NCBI GenBank assembly: GCA_016716135.1 | Contig: JADJWX010000005.1 | Coordinates: forward strand, 248,001 to 312,000 | Source of the DNA: Lewinellaceae bacterium | GTDB lineage: Bacteria > Bacteroidota > Bacteroidia > Chitinophagales > Saprospiraceae | Direction of reading: 5' to 3' | Length of the DNA stretch: 64,000 bases | In this document: piece after piece, positions 16,203 to 24,298 of the stretch | Layout of the letters: each line of letters begins with the position of its first letter | Position numbering within the stretch: the stretch's first letter is position 1 | The notes under the pieces: generated by a model | Told to the model about the DNA's origin: nothing | The model's input: the letters and a program-made list of their open reading frames with translations, nothing else | Databases searched by the model: none | Program-made: the position numbers and the translations under genes

Positions 16203-17636
16203 TCATTTTTCCTTTCGGTCAATTATTTGGGTTACACCAAAACGGACACCGCCGATCCCGTACGATTGGTCTGCCGGATAGCCTGGCTGTGTTACGGGCT
16301 CCAGGATATGCCGGTAATAAGGCTCGGCGAATACCCGGGTGCGCGGCGTTACATGGAAGAACCATTGAATGCTCCCCAGCAGGCTCAGCCCCACTTTGGG
16401 TCGAAACACTTGGTATTGCCCGATATCAACAGGGGTGTCGGCTACCGACAGCATACTGCCCCGTTTTTTAAACAACACATTTACAGAGCCGCCCAGATTG
16501 AGGCTGATGCCGGTGGCGCCGCTGCGCAACTCCAGTGCGGCTTGCAGCGGAATGTCCAGCAGGGCAAAGCGGTTATAGGTTTTTACGTAGTTGGAGCCAT
16601 ACTGAATATCAACAGTATCCGGCACCGAAACCCATTGGCCATTGACATATTGCTGGGTGATGACCACAGTATATTTGATAAAATCGGGGTCGATGTATTC
16701 GAACTGCTCGACAAACTGGTCGTAGTGGAGTCCTGTCCGAACTGCGAAATTCCCGGCAAACAAGTACGAGGCCCGAATCCCGGCATTGAACGCCCATTGG
16801 TGTTTTTCACTGGCCAGGCGATCCTGCACGTAAGCTTTATATTCCGGATCGCCGGTATCCAGTTGTTTGTTTATCAGCGAAGGGCCGGCATAAACATCGA
16901 ACAGCCAGGCTTCGCGGTTGGAGTGGAAGTCGTAGCATTTTTTGGGGGCCTTTCTTTTTATCGGCGGCAACGCAAATTTTGCAAGCGGAGGCTGCCGACT
17001 CGGAATGGTCAAAAGCGTGGGGGCGTCGTGGCTCAGGGCGCCAGTTTCCCCAAAGTCAACCTTACGCCGCTGGTCGGAACCCGTCAGTGGTGCTGTTGTT
17101 GTGGGGATTAACGGTGTGTTGGTTCCTGCCGTTTCTGTTGTTTCCGCCCTGTCGGGCAAACTGCTTGTGGAAATACCGGGCATCGACGAGGCAACTGTTT
17201 GCGCTGTTAGCCGCGCTTGTTTTGGAGATGTCGGCCGATTAATATTGCTCAACACAGTTGATGTCGGTGTTTTTTGCGACGGTTGCTGCACTGTTGCGGG
17301 CTCCGGCCGTTCGCCTGCTGCGGATGCTGGCGTGGTTATTTGTCCGGTTCCGGTAGTGGAATTTGAAGTGGCCTGCCGGTTGGCAGCAGAAGGGGCGGCC
17401 TGCCGGGTTATGGCCGGGTTGGGATCGGCGGCGGGGTTGGGTGCATATGCCTGCCACAAGGCCCAAAGCCCGACACTGGTAAGGCAGGCGGCAAACAGCC
17501 ACAGAAAAAACGGGCGCCTTCGCCGGGGCCGGCGAATAGCGTGTTCCACATTAGCCCACACGAAGTCGGGCGGTGGTACCGCGGCGTGTTGCAGGCGCTG
17601 TCGAAATTGCTGGTCGATGTTATTGGGTTGTTCCAT
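16203..17636 (-). CDS. Membrane-anchored protein with C-terminal outer-membrane barrel-like domain, partner of an ECF sigma factor
   Basis: A 477-residue protein in three parts. Residues 1-40 are a short cytoplasmic region with a run of basic residues (RRPRRRRPF). A single membrane segment covers about 42-65. A long Ser/Thr/Pro/Ala linker (70-225) then leads to a beta-rich domain (about 235-477) with features of PorT/OmpW-like barrels (AWLFDVYAGPSL, RTGLHYDQF, FAEPYYRHIL). The gene begins 62 bp after the stop of a sigma-70 ECF factor on the same strand, a common arrangement in Bacteroidota where the second gene is thought to act as anti-sigma factor or sensor. No zinc-finger anti-sigma motif is seen, so the inhibitory role is inference. 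Confidence 0.65.
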   Translation of the reverse strand: MEQPNNIDQQFRQRLQHAAVPPPDFVWANVEHAIRRPRRRRPFFLWLFAACLTSVGLWALWQAYAPNPAADPNPAITRQAAPSAANRQATSNSTTGTGQITTPASAAGERPEPATVQQPSQKTPTSTVLSNINRPTSPKQARLTAQTVASSMPGISTSSLPDRAETTETAGTNTPLIPTTTAPLTGSDQRRKVDFGETGALSHDAPTLLTIPSRQPPLAKFALPPIKRKAPKKCYDFHSNREAWLFDVYAGPSLINKQLDTGDPEYKAYVQDRLASEKHQWAFNAGIRASYLFAGNFAVRTGLHYDQFVEQFEYIDPDFIKYTVVITQQYVNGQWVSVPDTVDIQYGSNYVKTYNRFALLDIPLQAALELRSGATGISLNLGGSVNVLFKKRGSMLSVADTPVDIGQYQVFRPKVGLSLLGSIQWFFHVTPRTRVFAEPYYRHILEPVTQPGYPADQSYGIGGVRFGVTQIIDRKEK

Positions 17637-17698
17637 TTTATTTCATTTCAAGGAAAATATTCCTTTTGCTAATGGGCACTTTTCTGGTTGTTTTAAGA

Positions 17699-18340
17699 TT
17701 AATCGACATTGCGGACGTCAAATTCTGCCCGATAAAACCGGTTTAATTGTTCCAATTGATCACACAGCCAACGCCGGGCTTTGGTTAATTGCGAGCGCGA
17801 CGTGCTTTCCTGAATGCCCAGCATATCGGCCGCTTCGGCGTGCGAGTAGCCCTCAATAGCCACCAGGTTGAACACCATCCGATAACCTTCCGGGAGGCGG
17901 CTGATCAGGGCCAGTATCTCCGCTTCCGAGAGGGTCGACAGGGCATCCGGGGCAACCGGGGCTTCGGGCAGGCTTTCATAGCCGTTGGATTCCATGTCAA
18001 AACGCTGTCGTTGGTATGCGCGCAAAGCGGTGTTGATCATAATGCGCCGGACCCACCCTTCAAAAGACCCCTGAAACTGGAACTGATCCAGCTTTGTAAA
18101 AACTTTGACAAAGCCTTCCTGGAGAATATCGGCCGCGTCGGATGTAGAGCGTGCATAGCGCAAGCACACCGCATACATCTTGCCGGCAAATAGCTCGTAC
18201 AAGTGTCGCTGGTGCTGCGCTGACCCACGCAGACAGCCCTGAATGAGATCTTGTTCGTTCAAAAAACCCTGGGTGCTTGCAAATGTTTTAGTTCGTTCGT
18301 CAGCTTTCAGGCGCGGGGCAGAATGCTCCCGAAGGTACAA
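17699..18340 (-). CDS. RNA polymerase ECF-type sigma-70 factor
   Basis: An alternative sigma factor that directs RNA polymerase to a small regulon. It is 213 residues. Region 2 is seen at about 50-115 (DAADILQEGFVKVFTKLDQF, then FEGWVRRIMINTALRAYQR). Region 4 at about 140-195 has the helix-turn-helix YSHAEAADMLGIQESTSRSQLTKAR. There is no region 1 or 3, which defines the ECF group. The start is uncertain because sequence before residue 27 is not conserved-looking. The downstream gene, 62 bp away on the same strand, encodes a single-span membrane protein that is the likely regulator. Confidence 0.9.
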   Translation of the reverse strand: MYLREHSAPRLKADERTKTFASTQGFLNEQDLIQGCLRGSAQHQRHLYELFAGKMYAVCLRYARSTSDAADILQEGFVKVFTKLDQFQFQGSFEGWVRRIMINTALRAYQRQRFDMESNGYESLPEAPVAPDALSTLSEAEILALISRLPEGYRMVFNLVAIEGYSHAEAADMLGIQESTSRSQLTKARRWLCDQLEQLNRFYRAEFDVRNVD

Positions 18341-18747
18341 ATTTTCAGATGCGGTACCATGCTATTTTGCTGCCTGTACCACCAAATAATTGATCAAATG
18401 CCCGAACCGGCGTTCAAAAATCAACCGTCAAGGGCTATTACTTGTGCAGGCGGCAAGAGAAAATCGCGCGTTGGATTGGTGTTGCCGGAGCAGAAAAGCA
18501 TTAAGGATTGCCCAAACGCAGTTTTTAACATAAAAGCCTGATAATCAACGCCAATTTCGCGCACCATATTTTTGGTAAAAAAATAATTGAGCGAAAATGT
18601 CCCTCATTTTCAGGCACTTACAAAATACGCCCCCTATAAAATTTCAACAATAGCTTTGCAGTTCAACAAGGTAATCCTACCTTTGCCGCCGCTTTTGAAA
18701 AGCCCCTCATTTTAACGCTAAAATTTCAACGCTTAATAGTTTATAAA
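18341..18747. other. Intergenic region between the sigma factor and rplM
   Basis: About 400 bp between divergent genes. No coding sequence is supported. The right third carries the rplM promoter (18655-18685); the left two thirds show nothing that I recognise. Confidence 0.6.
18655..18685 (+). promoter_or_regulatory. Strong Bacteroidota promoter for the rplM operon
   Basis: TTTG at 18655-18658, a 19-bp spacer and TACCTTTG at 18678-18685 match the phylum's -33/-7 consensus exactly. The box lies 62 bp before the rplM ATG. A second -7-like box, TAGCTTTG, overlaps at 18651-18658. Confidence 0.75.
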
Positions 18748-19191
18748 ATGGATACGCTGAGTTACCGGACGGATTCCGTCAGCAAAGAAAGAGCAGAGCA
18801 CAAATGGTATGTGATCGACGCTGAGAACCAGGTGGTTGGCCGCCTGAGCAGCAAAATCGCCTCCATCCTGCGCGGCAAAAACAAGCCCAGCTTTACGCCG
18901 CATGCCGACACCGGCGATTTCGTCATAGTGATCAATGCCGATAAAGTGCGCCTGACCGGCAAAAAATGGGACCAGAAAGAATACCTGGACTTTTCGCTTT
19001 ATCCCGGCGGACAACGCCGCACGCTGGCTTCTGTATTGCTGGAAAAAGATCCGCGCCGGATCATCGAGCGCGCTGTTAAAGGCATGCTCCCCAAGACCAA
19101 ACTGGGCCGCCAGGTATACAAACGCATGTTTGTTTATGCCGGCGCCGAGCACCCGCACACCGCGCAAAAGCCGGAAATGCTGAAAGGATAA
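18748..19191 (+). CDS. rplM: 50S ribosomal protein L13
   Basis: A large-subunit ribosomal protein that binds 23S rRNA early in assembly. It is 147 residues, the normal length, with the family signature regions WYVIDAENQVVGRLSSKIA, the GDFVIVINADKVRLTGKKW stretch and AVKGMLPKTKLGRQ. The N-terminal extension MDTLSYRTDSVSKERAE is typical of Bacteroidota L13. rpsI follows 39 bp downstream, the usual pairing. Confidence 0.97.
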   Translation: MDTLSYRTDSVSKERAEHKWYVIDAENQVVGRLSSKIASILRGKNKPSFTPHADTGDFVIVINADKVRLTGKKWDQKEYLDFSLYPGGQRRTLASVLLEKDPRRIIERAVKGMLPKTKLGRQVYKRMFVYAGAEHPHTAQKPEMLKG

Positions 19192-19230
19192 CCCGCAAAC
19201 CTGTAATGTTTAAAATCACACACACGAAAT

Positions 19231-19617
19231 ATGGAAATGATAAATGCCATAGGGCGCCGGAAAACAGCCGTTGCCCGGGTGTATCTGATGAAAGGCGAAG
19301 GTAACATTACCGTGAATGGTAAGGACTACCGTGAATACTTCCCGCAGATGCATGTGCAGCACAACGTAACCGATCCGTTCAAAGTGGTTGAGGTCGACAA
19401 TATTTATGACCTGAAAATCAACGTGCGTGGCGGCGGGTTTAAAGGCCAGGCCGAAGCCGTCCGTATGGGGCTCAGCCGCGCGCTGGTGAAGTTGAATGAA
19501 GAATTCAAAAAGCCGTTGAAGGACAAGAAATTCCTCACACGGGACAGCCGCGCCGTCGAACGCAAAAAATACGGCCGTCCAAAAGCGCGCAAACGCTTCC
19601 AGTTTTCCAAACGTTGA
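19231..19617 (+). CDS. rpsI: 30S ribosomal protein S9
   Basis: A small-subunit protein whose C-terminal tail reaches the P-site tRNA. It is 128 residues. The start region (AIGRRKTAVARVYL), the GGGFKGQAEAVRMGLSRAL motif and the basic tail ending KRFQFSKR are all present, so the gene is intact. It is second in the rplM-rpsI-rpsB-tsf order, 119 bp before rpsB. Confidence 0.97.
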   Translation: MEMINAIGRRKTAVARVYLMKGEGNITVNGKDYREYFPQMHVQHNVTDPFKVVEVDNIYDLKINVRGGGFKGQAEAVRMGLSRALVKLNEEFKKPLKDKKFLTRDSRAVERKKYGRPKARKRFQFSKR

Positions 19618-19735
19618 TCTGTTGATCTGTTTAGTTGTTGTTTTGAGCGGGGTAACTCCTCCATTTCAACCGGTAAACAAGTCAACGAATCCACATCTCA
19701 ACTTGTCAACATTTCACAAAAATTGCTTTTGAAAC

Positions 19736-20461
19736 ATGCAAAAGCCAGAATATAAGGACTTACTCGCTGCCGGCTGCCATTTCGGCCACCTGCGTAAAAA
19801 GTGGAACCCGAAAATGACGCCCTATATCTTTATGGAGCACAAGGGCATCCACATTATCGACCTCAACCGCACGGCCGAATGCCTGGAGCGCACTGCCCAA
19901 GCGGTAAAAGCGATTGCCCGGAGTGGCAAAAAAATCATGTTTGTCGCAACCAAAAAACAGGCCCGCGACATCGTACAACAGGCTGCCGAAAGTGTCGGCA
20001 TGCCGTACGTGACCGACCGTTGGCTGGGCGGCATGATGACCAACTTCATGACGATCCGCAAGTCGGTCAAAAAGATGCATAACATCGAGCGTATGCTGGC
20101 CGATACGACCCTGACAAGCATCACCAAAAAAGAGCGTCTGACCCTGAGCCGGGAGCACGCCAAGATGAACAAACAACTCGGTGGTATTGCCAACCTGAAC
20201 CGCCTGCCGGCAACAGTTTTCATCGTGGATATCCACCATGAGCACCTGGCACTTGCCGAAGCGCGCAAACTGGGCATCAAAACCATTGGCATGGTGGACA
20301 CCAATTCCGATCCCACCCTGGTCGACTATGCCATTCCAAGTAATGACGACGCTTCAAAGGCAATTGCCTATATAACCAACTATATCACGGAAGCAATTCG
20401 TGAGGGGCTGGAAGAGCGTAAGGCTTCCAAAACGGAAGAAAAAGAAGGCGCCGACGCTTAA
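19736..20461 (+). CDS. rpsB: 30S ribosomal protein S2
   Basis: A small-subunit protein at the head-body junction. It is 241 residues with the family motifs LLAAGCHFGHL near the start, RWLGGMMTNF at about 98-107 and the nearly invariant GMVDTNSDPTLVDYAIPSNDD at 184-204. The acidic, lysine-rich C-terminus is usual. It is followed by tsf 92 bp downstream, an arrangement conserved across bacteria. Confidence 0.97.
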   Translation: MQKPEYKDLLAAGCHFGHLRKKWNPKMTPYIFMEHKGIHIIDLNRTAECLERTAQAVKAIARSGKKIMFVATKKQARDIVQQAAESVGMPYVTDRWLGGMMTNFMTIRKSVKKMHNIERMLADTTLTSITKKERLTLSREHAKMNKQLGGIANLNRLPATVFIVDIHHEHLALAEARKLGIKTIGMVDTNSDPTLVDYAIPSNDDASKAIAYITNYITEAIREGLEERKASKTEEKEGADA

Positions 20462-20553
20462 AAAAACGCGGGGTTTTGAACCGGCGTGCCCAGGCGATAT
20501 TCAATACCCGGCAGGATGCCACAATTAAAACACAAAACTCAAATCTCTTTTTA

Positions 20554-21384
20554 ATGAGCGACGTAAAAATTTCTACTGCAGATATTCAAAAACTCCGCGA
20601 AATGACGGGGGCCGGTATGATGGATTGCAAAAAAGCACTGGAGGAAGCCGGAGGTGATTTTGAGGGGGCTGTGGATGCGCTGCGTAAAAAAGGTATTGCT
20701 AAAGCAGCCAAGCGCGAAGACCGCGAAGCCCGTGAAGGTGTGGTGATCGCCCAAACAAATAACGATCAAACTAAAGGCATCATCGTTGCTTTGCAGTGCG
20801 AAACCGATTTTGTAGCGCGCAATGAGGGCTTCATCGCCATCACGCAAAAAATTGCCGACATCGCCCTCGCGAACTGCCCGGCCAATTTGGAAGCATTGCT
20901 CGATCTGCCGTACGAAGGCGGTATTAGCATTCGTGAAAAAGTTGGCGAACAAAATGGTATCATCGGTGAAAAAATAGAACTGGGCCGCTACGAACTTGTC
21001 GAAGGCGCTCAGGTGCTGACCTACAACCACTCCAACAACAAGCGCTCGGTGCTCGTGGCCCTCACTAAGGCAGGCTTCGAAGATGCCGGCCGGAATGTAG
21101 CCATGCAAATTGCTGCCATGAACCCGGTTTCGGTCAGCAAAGATGATGTGGACCCGAAAATTGTGGAAAAAGAAATCGAGATCGGCAAAGAATTGGCGCG
21201 CAATGAAGGCAAGCCGGAAGACATGCTCGAGAAAATCGCGCTTGGCCGCCTGAACAAATTTTTCCAGGAAAATACACTGCTGAGCCAGAAATATGTAAAA
21301 GACAACAATGTAAGCGTATTGCAATACCTGCAAAGTCTCGACAAAGGCCTGACAGTTTCTGCATTCAAACTGGTTTCGCTCTGA
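20554..21384 (+). CDS. tsf: Translation elongation factor Ts
   Basis: The guanine-nucleotide exchange factor that recycles EF-Tu. The start at 20554 gives the standard N-terminus (SDVKISTADIQKLREMTGAG) and a 276-residue protein; the frame is open from 20476 but the extra 26 residues do not resemble the family. Visible hallmarks are the UBA-like N-terminal domain with MMDCKKALEEAGGD and the core motif QCETDFVARN. The gene ends just before a strong intrinsic terminator, so rplM-rpsI-rpsB-tsf is probably one transcript. Confidence 0.97.
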   Translation: MSDVKISTADIQKLREMTGAGMMDCKKALEEAGGDFEGAVDALRKKGIAKAAKREDREAREGVVIAQTNNDQTKGIIVALQCETDFVARNEGFIAITQKIADIALANCPANLEALLDLPYEGGISIREKVGEQNGIIGEKIELGRYELVEGAQVLTYNHSNNKRSVLVALTKAGFEDAGRNVAMQIAAMNPVSVSKDDVDPKIVEKEIEIGKELARNEGKPEDMLEKIALGRLNKFFQENTLLSQKYVKDNNVSVLQYLQSLDKGLTVSAFKLVSL

Positions 21385-21411
21385 TCCAATACAGCCACTT
21401 ACGGGGCTTCC

Positions 21412-21451
21412 AATCCCGGATTTTCAACATTGAAAATCCGGGATTTTTTTT
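21412..21451 (+). terminator. Intrinsic terminator of the rplM-tsf operon
   Basis: A perfect 15-bp stem (21412-21426 with 21431-21445), a 4-nt loop and a run of eight T after it. It lies 28 bp downstream of the tsf stop codon. Confidence 0.9.
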
Positions 21452-21561
21452 GCCTGAAAAAAACTTTTCAGCGCCAGGCCAATTTTTCCATGGCTTTGGG
21501 TAACTTTTGACAATCCCTACGTATAAAAGGCAACTTGCCTATGAAGCCACATTAAACCAGC

Positions 21562-21599
21562 CGGCCGCTCTGCCAATTCCAGAGCGGCCGCATTTTTTT
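21562..21599 (+). terminator. Second intrinsic terminator, no annotated gene before it
   Basis: An 11-bp GC-rich stem (21562-21572 with 21580-21590) and a 7-nt loop, followed by CA and seven T. It lies about 110 bp after the tsf terminator, so either it catches read-through or it ends a short untranslated RNA. Confidence 0.75.
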
Positions 21600-21611
21600 A
21601 CCCCGACAAAA

Positions 21612-21629
21612 ATCATGCAGGGGCATGAT
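21612..21629. promoter_or_regulatory. 18-bp palindrome upstream of the copper-type cluster, possible operator
   Basis: ATCATGC (21612-21618) and its exact complement GCATGAT (21623-21629) are separated by four bases. The dyad lies 70 bp before the first ATG of the DUF2892/MbnP cluster, a position that suits an operator. No regulator is identified. Confidence 0.35.
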
Positions 21630-21699
21630 ACGACTCATCTGCCAGGTTGAAGGTGCACCGGAAATTTGCAGCATTTCTAAATCTAAACCTGTAGTTCCT

Positions 21700-21891
21700 A
21701 TGAAATTCGAGTACAATCTTTCGGTCGGCGAATGCGTCCTTTCCTTTTTTATGATGATGGCCGTTATCGTCCTGGGTATTTTCACCGGTCAATACTGGCT
21801 GGCTGCATTCGGGTTCCCGCTCTTTTTACGCGGCCTGTTGGGCTGGTGCCCGCTCAAATCATTTTTGCAAAACCAGCGTGCAGCAAAATAA
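21700..21891 (+). CDS. Small DUF2892-type membrane protein, 63 aa
   Basis: A tiny inner-membrane protein with two hydrophobic segments (about residues 10-27 and 31-48) and the motif GWCPLKSFL, matching the DUF2892 (YgaP membrane domain-like) family with its G-x-CP-L signature. The start at 21700 is chosen over 21625 because it opens the family-like part (MKFEYNLSVGECV). The biochemical role is not established; members often sit near sulfur or metal genes. It is the first gene in the same-strand run leading to the MbnP- and MbnH-like genes, 108 bp before the next start. Confidence 0.75.
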   Translation: MKFEYNLSVGECVLSFFMMMAVIVLGIFTGQYWLAAFGFPLFLRGLLGWCPLKSFLQNQRAAK

Positions 21892-21999
21892 AGCCACCGG
21901 TTCGGCTACCCAAGACCATGCCCCCGTTTGTGGCAATCTCCGGCCAATCGGCTACTTCCGGACATATTAAAAGCCGCAGCAACACCTACCTTTACGGCT

Positions 22000-22383
22000 G
22001 TGAAGCAACTCGCATGTTTGATACTGGCATCGCTTATTTTTGCACAAATTTCGGTGCGAACTGCCTGGACATTGCACTACCAGTGGGATAAAGCAGTGTA
22101 CCTGCGGGCTTGCGAGAACAAAAACAGGCCGGAGTTGCATTGCGACGGGAAATGTTATTTGAAAAAACGCCTGACAACAACGCAACAGGATTCTCAGGCG
22201 CCCCAATTACCTGAAAGTTTCTTCACTCAAAAAGAAGCGCTGCTGTTTTTTGAAGCATTTGGCAATCTGAACCTGAAAAAGAATCTGCAATACGCCACTC
22301 CGGCGTTTCCGCCCTATGCTTTTTATTTACCGGAATCACCCGATTTTGCCATTTTCCACCCGCCTGCTTTGAGCAAAGCATAA
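22000..22383 (+). CDS. Small membrane-anchored protein with a C-x3-C metal-site-like motif
   Basis: I know no named function. The frame is open from 21928, but the GTG at 22000 opens a hydrophobic signal or anchor (VKQLACLILASLIFAQISVR), so it is preferred. This gives 127 residues. Just after the anchor comes CENKNRPELHCDGKCYL, with three Cys in a C-x9-C-x3-C pattern. The rest is soluble and Pro/Phe-rich. Bacteroidota have many small proteins with this C-x-GKCYL pattern, usually next to genes for metal or outer-membrane transport. Here it precedes a CxxCxC outer-membrane protein by 39 bp and the MbnP-like gene after that, which suggests a metal-handling role (inference). Confidence 0.6.
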   Translation: MKQLACLILASLIFAQISVRTAWTLHYQWDKAVYLRACENKNRPELHCDGKCYLKKRLTTTQQDSQAPQLPESFFTQKEALLFFEAFGNLNLKKNLQYATPAFPPYAFYLPESPDFAIFHPPALSKA

Positions 22384-22422
22384 AACTGTATTGCTCAAAT
22401 TTTCTCATTCCAAATTTGAAAT

Positions 22423-23328
22423 ATGCGAACACTGTTCATTGCAGTGGCGTTTCTGGTATCCATACCGGAAATGGCCGCTTGTGATGTGTGTGGTTGTTCG
22501 GCTGCAGGAAATTACTTCGGTATACTTCCCGGGTTTCACCGGAATTTCGTCGGATTGCGTTGGGCTTCCGAGACCAGTCACACTGCACTGAGTCCGGATG
22601 CGCTTAAGCACGGTCAAATACATTCCGTGGAGCAATTCAACACCCTTGATCTCTGGGCCCGGCTGTATGTGGCGCCCCGTTGGCAGTTGTTGCTGACGGC
22701 GCCCTACCGTGAAAGCCGGCAAACCGAAGGTGGCAGAACAACCCGGGTCCGTGGCCTGGGCGATGTTTCGGTATACTCCAGTTACTTACTGCTGGACGGC
22801 GCCGACAGCAGCCGAAGCGTTTGGAACCATACACTCAATATTGGCGGAGGGGTGAAATTGCCTACCGGCCGCCAGGGTCAAATAGCAGCCGACGGGGCAT
22901 TGGCGCATCCGAACCTGCAAACCGGAACCGGAAGCACCGATTTCCTGGCCACGCTTGCCTACATCGTTCGGCGCAATGGTTGGGGCGGCGCCGCTGATCT
23001 GCAGGCGCGGCTAACTACGGCAAACGCCCGGCATTACCGGTTCGGCAACCGCCTGAGCGGTTCCGTCAAGTTTTTTTATTGGTCCGGTACGGGCGCAATT
23101 TCGCTCCTGCCCCACACCGGCATTTTTTTCGATGCCGCAGCAGCAGACACCGACCGGGGCAACCTGATTGAGGGCAGCGCGGGCATTACCGGCTATGGCA
23201 TAGCAGGTCTGGATGTTTATACCGGCAGGTTTGCCGCCGGCCTGAGTTTCCAGCCACCGCTTTGGCAAAGCCGGGGAACGGTACAACCGCGCAGCCGTTG
23301 GACCATTTCCGTTAACTACATTTTTTAA
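22423..23328 (+). CDS. Outer-membrane barrel-like protein with N-terminal CxxCxC motif
   Basis: A predicted exported protein of 301 residues. After a signal peptide (about 1-18) the mature start carries CDVCGCSA (Cys20, Cys23, Cys25), and the rest is made of alternating strands ending in a C-terminal aromatic (ISVNYIF), typical of an outer-membrane beta-barrel. Strand-rich signatures include LDLWARLYVAPRWQLLLTAP and LNIGGGVKLPTG. The Cys cluster at the N-terminus would face the periplasm and could bind a metal ion. It lies 24 bp before the MbnP-like gene and 39 bp after the small Cys-motif gene, so an operon is likely. A transporter role is inference from fold and context. Confidence 0.65.
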   Translation: MRTLFIAVAFLVSIPEMAACDVCGCSAAGNYFGILPGFHRNFVGLRWASETSHTALSPDALKHGQIHSVEQFNTLDLWARLYVAPRWQLLLTAPYRESRQTEGGRTTRVRGLGDVSVYSSYLLLDGADSSRSVWNHTLNIGGGVKLPTGRQGQIAADGALAHPNLQTGTGSTDFLATLAYIVRRNGWGGAADLQARLTTANARHYRFGNRLSGSVKFFYWSGTGAISLLPHTGIFFDAAAADTDRGNLIEGSAGITGYGIAGLDVYTGRFAAGLSFQPPLWQSRGTVQPRSRWTISVNYIF

Positions 23329-23352
23329 CCAATACTATATCAATCTTAAATC

Positions 23353-24165
23353 ATGGAAAAATTAAAATTGGGCTTGCTTGCCCTTTTGGTTCTGACAACA
23401 TTTTTTACCGCCTGCAAAGACGACGAAGACGATGAACTTTCCGGCTTTGCCGATGTGGAAATCGAGTTCGACAACCGGGCCGGCGACGCTTCGCTGGTGT
23501 TTGGCACGGAATATACAAATGCCGCCGGCGAAAAACTGACGTTTTCTACCTTCAACTATTTCGTGAGCAACTTTGTATTGGTAAAAGCAGACGGCAGCGA
23601 ATACGTGGTGCCCAAGGATTCCTGTTACTTCCTTTGCAAACACGACGACCCGGACAGCCGCGAAGTCGTGCTGAAAAACGTACCGGCCGGCGATTACACC
23701 AGCCTGAAATTTATGATCGGGGTAGACAGCGCAAAAAGTGTCAGTCCGGCAAGCGAACGCACCGGCGTGCTCGATCCGGCCACCGGCGCCAACGGCATGT
23801 ACTGGAGCTGGAATGCCGGCTACATTTTTGTCAAAGTGGAAGGTACCTCACCGCAGGCGCCGCTCAACCCCGGCACTGGCGAAAATACCTTTCAGTACCA
23901 TACCGGCCTCTTCGGCGGCTATGACAGCCCGACGCTGAACAACCTGAAAACCGTAAGCCTGGCAACACACCACGGCGAACCGGCCAAGGTGCGCCGCTCG
24001 GGAGGCCCGCATTTTCACCTGTATGTAGACGTGCTGGAAATGTTCACCGCGCCGACAAACGTGAGCGTGGCTACAAACCCGACGTCACATGCCGGCCCCT
24101 ATTCCAAAACGGTAGCCGATAATTATGCTGATATGATCACTCTTGATCATGTGCATAACCCTTAA
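23353..24165 (+). CDS. MbnP-like copper-binding lipoprotein
   Basis: A 270-residue lipoprotein (lipobox FFTAC, Cys21) with the MbnP-type domain. The family signature is clear at residues 148-164: NGMYWSWNAGYIFVKVEG, containing Trp151 and Trp153. Potential ligand His residues are His183, His206, His207, His220 and His222 (GGPHFHLYVDV). In the characterised methanotroph protein a Trp in this family is oxidised to kynurenine by its partner MbnH, and the modified protein binds copper with high affinity. The partner-type di-haem enzyme is encoded 538 bp downstream on the same strand. No methanobactin precursor gene is seen. The family call is good; that the same modification happens here is inference. 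Confidence 0.8.
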   Translation: MEKLKLGLLALLVLTTFFTACKDDEDDELSGFADVEIEFDNRAGDASLVFGTEYTNAAGEKLTFSTFNYFVSNFVLVKADGSEYVVPKDSCYFLCKHDDPDSREVVLKNVPAGDYTSLKFMIGVDSAKSVSPASERTGVLDPATGANGMYWSWNAGYIFVKVEGTSPQAPLNPGTGENTFQYHTGLFGGYDSPTLNNLKTVSLATHHGEPAKVRRSGGPHFHLYVDVLEMFTAPTNVSVATNPTSHAGPYSKTVADNYADMITLDHVHNP

Positions 24166-24202
24166 GGCTCTGTTGTTGTTATATTGACACAGGCAAATAA
24201 AC

Positions 24203-24249
24203 GCATGCGCTGCCCGGGCCGGGGCAACCACCCCGGCCCGGGCGCATGC
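24203..24249. repeat. Long GC-rich hairpin between the MbnP-like and small lipoprotein genes
   Basis: Arms 24203-24224 and 24231-24249 pair over about 19 bases with a small bulge and a 6-nt loop. No T-run follows, so this is probably a processing or attenuation element that could set the ratio of MbnP-like to downstream products, not a full terminator. Confidence 0.6.
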
Positions 24250-24298
24250 CAAAAGACTTGCCGAACAGTAATTTTCGGATTGGCTAAAAAACAGACTT

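Larger units (their letters stand above)
21385..21699. other. Intergenic region with two terminators and a dyad
   Basis: 315 bp without a supported gene. It contains the tsf terminator (21412-21451), a second terminator (21562-21599) about 110 bp later, and an 18-bp palindrome (21612-21629) upstream of the DUF2892 gene. Confidence 0.6.

Noticed and set aside
18341..18600. A small ORF between the sigma factor and rplM
   Set aside because: The open frame is mostly antisense to the sigma factor start, with no start signals or motif.
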